Assembly (NCBI GenBank): GCA_003243975.1
Contig: QHBJ01000015.1
Location: 28,064 to 92,063 of the forward strand
Direction of reading: 5' to 3'
Source of the DNA: Candidatus Meridianibacter frigidus
GTDB lineage: Bacteria > Vulcanimicrobiota > Vulcanimicrobiia > Vulcanimicrobiales > Vulcanimicrobiaceae
Length of the DNA: 64,000 nt
This document shows positions 61,643-64,000 of this stretch, piece after piece. The stretch's first letter is position 1. Each line of letters starts with the position of its first letter. The position numbers and the translations under genes were made by a program. The notes beneath the pieces are model-generated. The model saw nothing but the letters and a program-made list of their open reading frames with translations, was not told the DNA's origin and did no database searches.

Positions 61643-61743
61643 GAGCGCTGACCATTCGCCCTTCCACGCTAGCTCTCCTGAAAGGCCGCTGCGGCATCTC
61701 TTGCGGTGGGAAAGATGTACGGAACTCGAAAAGGTACCGCACT

Positions 61744-63654
61744 GTGGTCACCGTTAAGTACGCGCGCGGCCTGGAACTAGGCGACACCCTGCGCCAGCTC
61801 GCCTCGGCGGGCATTACGTTCACTGAGATCGACATTCCGTTGCCTGCCGTTTCAGAGGGCGAGGATCACATCTATCTGATCGAGCAGGCGCACCTGCGCG
61901 ATCTTGGCGATTCCGATGCGCTTACGATTTTGGTGCGAACCAATTCACTTTCGGAAACCCTCGACTCTGCGTCATATCCGAATGTAATTGCGCGCCTTGG
62001 CCGCCCAATTGATCCGGCCGCGCTACTATCCGCGGTTCGTACAGCGGAGCAAATGTACTCGCTGCGCTCCGAAATGGAACGTATCTTGGACTCAAAGGCG
62101 CACACGGAGCACGAATCCGCGCAGCTTCTAAACATCGGCGTGGCGCTTAGCGCAGAGCGCGATATCGCGAAATTGCAGTCATTGATCGTGCGCAAAGCTC
62201 GCGAGCTTACGAATGCGGATTCCGGGAGCTTGTTCCTGATCGAAGAGATTGAGGGCGAGTGCAAGCTTCGCTTTGCGGTGGCGCAAACCGGCCCCACGGA
62301 CGAAGAGAAGCATTTGGGAGCCGTGCTAGACCTCTCGCGCTCTTCCATATCCGGCAACGTCGCCATCACGGGTGAAACCTTGCGCATTCCGGACGCGACC
62401 CTAATCGGCGATAAGCACGAATACCGTTTCAACCCGTCGTTCGATCAAGCGAACAACTATCGCACGAAATCGGTGCTGTGCGCGCCGATGCGCGACCACA
62501 AGCACGAAGTGATCGGCGTCATCCAGCTCATCAATCGTAAACCTTCGTTCGATGTCGTGCTCACCTCGCGGGCCTTTACCGAGCAGGTCGTGACCGAGTT
62601 TGACGAGCACGACGAGCGGGTGCTGGCTTCGCTGGCTTCACAGGCCGGCGTCGCGCTGGAAAATAACCGGCTCATTGAGGCCATCCAAGATCTCTTCGAG
62701 CAGTTCGTGCGAGCTTCGGTGAAAGCCATCGAGGTTCGCGATGTGGCAACGCAGGGTCATTCGGAGCGCGTGGCGCGGCTTACGGTGGCGCAGGCGAAAG
62801 TGTTGAACGAAATACAGCTATCCGAATTCGAGCACCTGAAGTTCGACCCGGAGCAACTGCGCGAGATGCGGTACGCCGCGCTGCTGCACGATTTTGGCAA
62901 GGTTGCAGTTCCCGAATATATCTTCGGCAAGGCCAAGAAGTTGCCGGACGGCCGCCTCGACACCATTCGCATGCGTTTCTTGCTGGCCATCGAGCAGCTT
63001 TCGTCGGCGGCGGCACAACAGAAGTTCGAACTCTTGCGCCAAGGCGTGCCGCCGGGCGATCCACAGATCGCTGCGATCGAACTGCGCACCGAACAAGCGA
63101 AGAGCGAATTGGCCGCGCTCTTGGTGGCAGTTGAGAGTGCCAACGAACCGGCGATAGTTGCAGCCGATACGGACAATGCGTTGGCCGCCGTTATGAAAGG
63201 GCACTATCGCGACCACGAGTGCGACCTGCCGCTCTTGGATTCCGAAGAGCTGGCTTATCTACAGATTCCGCGCGGTTCTCTCTCAGAAAGCGAGCGAGAG
63301 AGAATGCAGGAGCACGTCACCCAGTCGTATCGCTTCTTGGCCGAGATCCCGTGGAAGACGACCCCCTGGCAGAATGTCGCCGAACTGGCTCATGCGCACC
63401 ACGAACATCTGGATGGCACGGGGTACCCACGCAAACTTCGCGGGGATGCCATCGTCCCGCAAGTACGCATGATCACGATTGCCGACATCTTCGATGCGCT
63501 TACGGCAGGGGACCGTCCGTACAAGCGGGCCATCCCTCTCGACCGAGCCCTTGACATTCTCACGAACGAGTTCGCGCGGCGCGGCAAAATCGATCCGTTG
63601 CTGCTGGACGTCTTCATCCAAAACCGCGTCTACGAGGCGGTCTCTGTACGCTAG
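61744..63654 (+). CDS. GAF and HD-GYP domain protein with degenerate receiver-like N terminus
   Basis: About 636 residues with a GTG start. Residues 1-115 look like a receiver fold without the usual Asp (ARLGRPIDPAALLSAVR); then GAF (about 125-310), then HD-GYP with GHSERVARL, HDFGKVAVPEYIF and HAHHEHLDGTGYPRKL. HD-GYP domains break cyclic di-GMP. A helical insertion of about 110 residues (ELRTEQAKSELAALLVAVE and following) separates the HD part from the GYP part. Divergent from accB-like. Confidence 0.88.
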   Translation: MVTVKYARGLELGDTLRQLASAGITFTEIDIPLPAVSEGEDHIYLIEQAHLRDLGDSDALTILVRTNSLSETLDSASYPNVIARLGRPIDPAALLSAVRTAEQMYSLRSEMERILDSKAHTEHESAQLLNIGVALSAERDIAKLQSLIVRKARELTNADSGSLFLIEEIEGECKLRFAVAQTGPTDEEKHLGAVLDLSRSSISGNVAITGETLRIPDATLIGDKHEYRFNPSFDQANNYRTKSVLCAPMRDHKHEVIGVIQLINRKPSFDVVLTSRAFTEQVVTEFDEHDERVLASLASQAGVALENNRLIEAIQDLFEQFVRASVKAIEVRDVATQGHSERVARLTVAQAKVLNEIQLSEFEHLKFDPEQLREMRYAALLHDFGKVAVPEYIFGKAKKLPDGRLDTIRMRFLLAIEQLSSAAAQQKFELLRQGVPPGDPQIAAIELRTEQAKSELAALLVAVESANEPAIVAADTDNALAAVMKGHYRDHECDLPLLDSEELAYLQIPRGSLSESERERMQEHVTQSYRFLAEIPWKTTPWQNVAELAHAHHEHLDGTGYPRKLRGDAIVPQVRMITIADIFDALTAGDRPYKRAIPLDRALDILTNEFARRGKIDPLLLDVFIQNRVYEAVSVR

Positions 63655-63660
63655 TCGCCT

Positions 63661-64000
63661 CTACAGGAGCTTTACGCCGGAGGCGTCGACTTGTTGCGCG
63701 GCGGTTGCGTAGCGCGAGTCTATCTCGGCCAGTGGGATCAGAACGAACGCACGCTCGTAGAGTTCCGGATGCGGCAGCTTCAGGTTCGGTTCGTCGATAC
63801 GCTTGTCGTCGTAAGTAATAAGGTCGAGATCGATCAACCGCGGCCCCCAGCGATAGGTTGGGACGCGGCCGAGTTCTTTCTCGATCGCCTTTAATTTTCT
63901 CAAGAGCGCCCGTGCATCGAGCTGCGTATCAAGTAGCACCGCTGCGTTGATGAAGTCCGGCTGTTCACGCACGCCCCACGGCCGGGTCTGATAGAGGCGG
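63661..64000 (-). CDS. folK: 6-hydroxymethyl-7,8-dihydropterin pyrophosphokinase, 5' end cut by window edge
   Basis: Folate synthesis enzyme that transfers pyrophosphate from ATP to the pterin. Visible C-terminal part: QPDFINAAVLLDTQLDARALLRKLKAIEKELGR, RWGPRLIDLDLITYDD, HPELYERAFVLIPLAEI, all typical of FolK. The frame stays open upstream past 63972 (LYQTRPWGV), so the true start lies outside the window. Confidence 0.93.
   Translation of the reverse strand, partial: RLYQTRPWGVREQPDFINAAVLLDTQLDARALLRKLKAIEKELGRVPTYRWGPRLIDLDLITYDDKRIDEPNLKLPHPELYERAFVLIPLAEIDSRYATAAQQVDASGVKLL

Overview
The window is a gene-dense, high-GC stretch of bacterial chromosome with no plasmid, phage or insertion-sequence signature. 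It carries core housekeeping genes: accA/accD, hrcA-dnaJ, rimP-nusA-ylxR-infB-rbfA-nrnA-truB-ribF, accB-like/accC/nusB, xseAB, recN, nadK, tlyA and initiator tRNA. A porin-like protein ending in a C-terminal Phe strand and a TonB-like protein suggest a cell with an outer membrane. The Pho-type operators (CTTAA repeats every 10-11 bp) resemble the cyanobacterial pattern. Together these would suit a diderm Terrabacteria-type lineage such as Candidatus Eremiobacterota (WPS-2). That placement is an inference from gene style, not a measured phylogeny.

Layout, left to right. (1) 1-6028, minus: tlpA-like, hrcA, dnaJ, rsmE, a PRC-like small gene, a dolichol-phosphate-mannose-synthase-like glycosyltransferase, accD and accA, tightly packed, with a CIRCE-like operator between tlpA and hrcA. 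(2) 6079-8037, plus: acs. (3) 8034-13277, minus: adenosine deaminase, DtxR-type regulator, rhomboid protease, DinG-type helicase, secreted S1/P1-type nuclease. (4) tRNA-fMet with terminator (13299-13420), then an AbiE-type toxin pair abutting a decayed arsenic operon (arsR, arsI, frameshifted aquaporin, arsC stump). (5) 16099-18422: kbl-tdh threonine degradation. (6) 18453-25679: a phosphate block (pstS, porin, pstBAC, phoR, phoB) with two matching Pho-box arrays. (7) 25663-33097: metabolic genes (3-hydroxyisobutyrate-dehydrogenase type, class I aldolase, NifU-type protein), a GAF histidine kinase with its LuxR-type regulator, SDR, QueA-like and Pcm-like proteins. (8) 32804-36838, minus: ferredoxin, methyltransferase, FAD reductase, SRPBCC protein, ketosynthase and a small unknown, which looks like a compact biosynthetic operon. 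(9) 36965-40595: a GlsB-type membrane protein, a SIMPL protein, an unusual membrane-anchored zinc-ribbon Clp ATPase and a second TlpA-like protein. (10) 40634-48557, minus: the ribF to rimP translation operon with a long leader. (11) 48924-63654: TonB-like protein, pyk, recN-nadK-tlyA, a GNAT, xseB-xseA-pbp1A-nusB-accC-accB-like, and a GAF/HD-GYP protein; folK runs off the right edge.

The most unusual items are: a BCCP-like AccB whose biotin-accepting lysine position is glycine, sitting in the accBC operon; a Clp/Hsp100 ATPase with an N-terminal zinc ribbon and membrane anchor but without the ClpP-docking loop region or the ClpB middle domain; the ketosynthase/SRPBCC/FAD/methyltransferase/ferredoxin operon; the paired Pho-box arrays with identical 11-11-10 spacing; an apparently leaderless arsR whose 20-bp palindromic operator is centred at its start codon; and an ars operon eroded by a one-base deletion and by the neighbouring toxin module.
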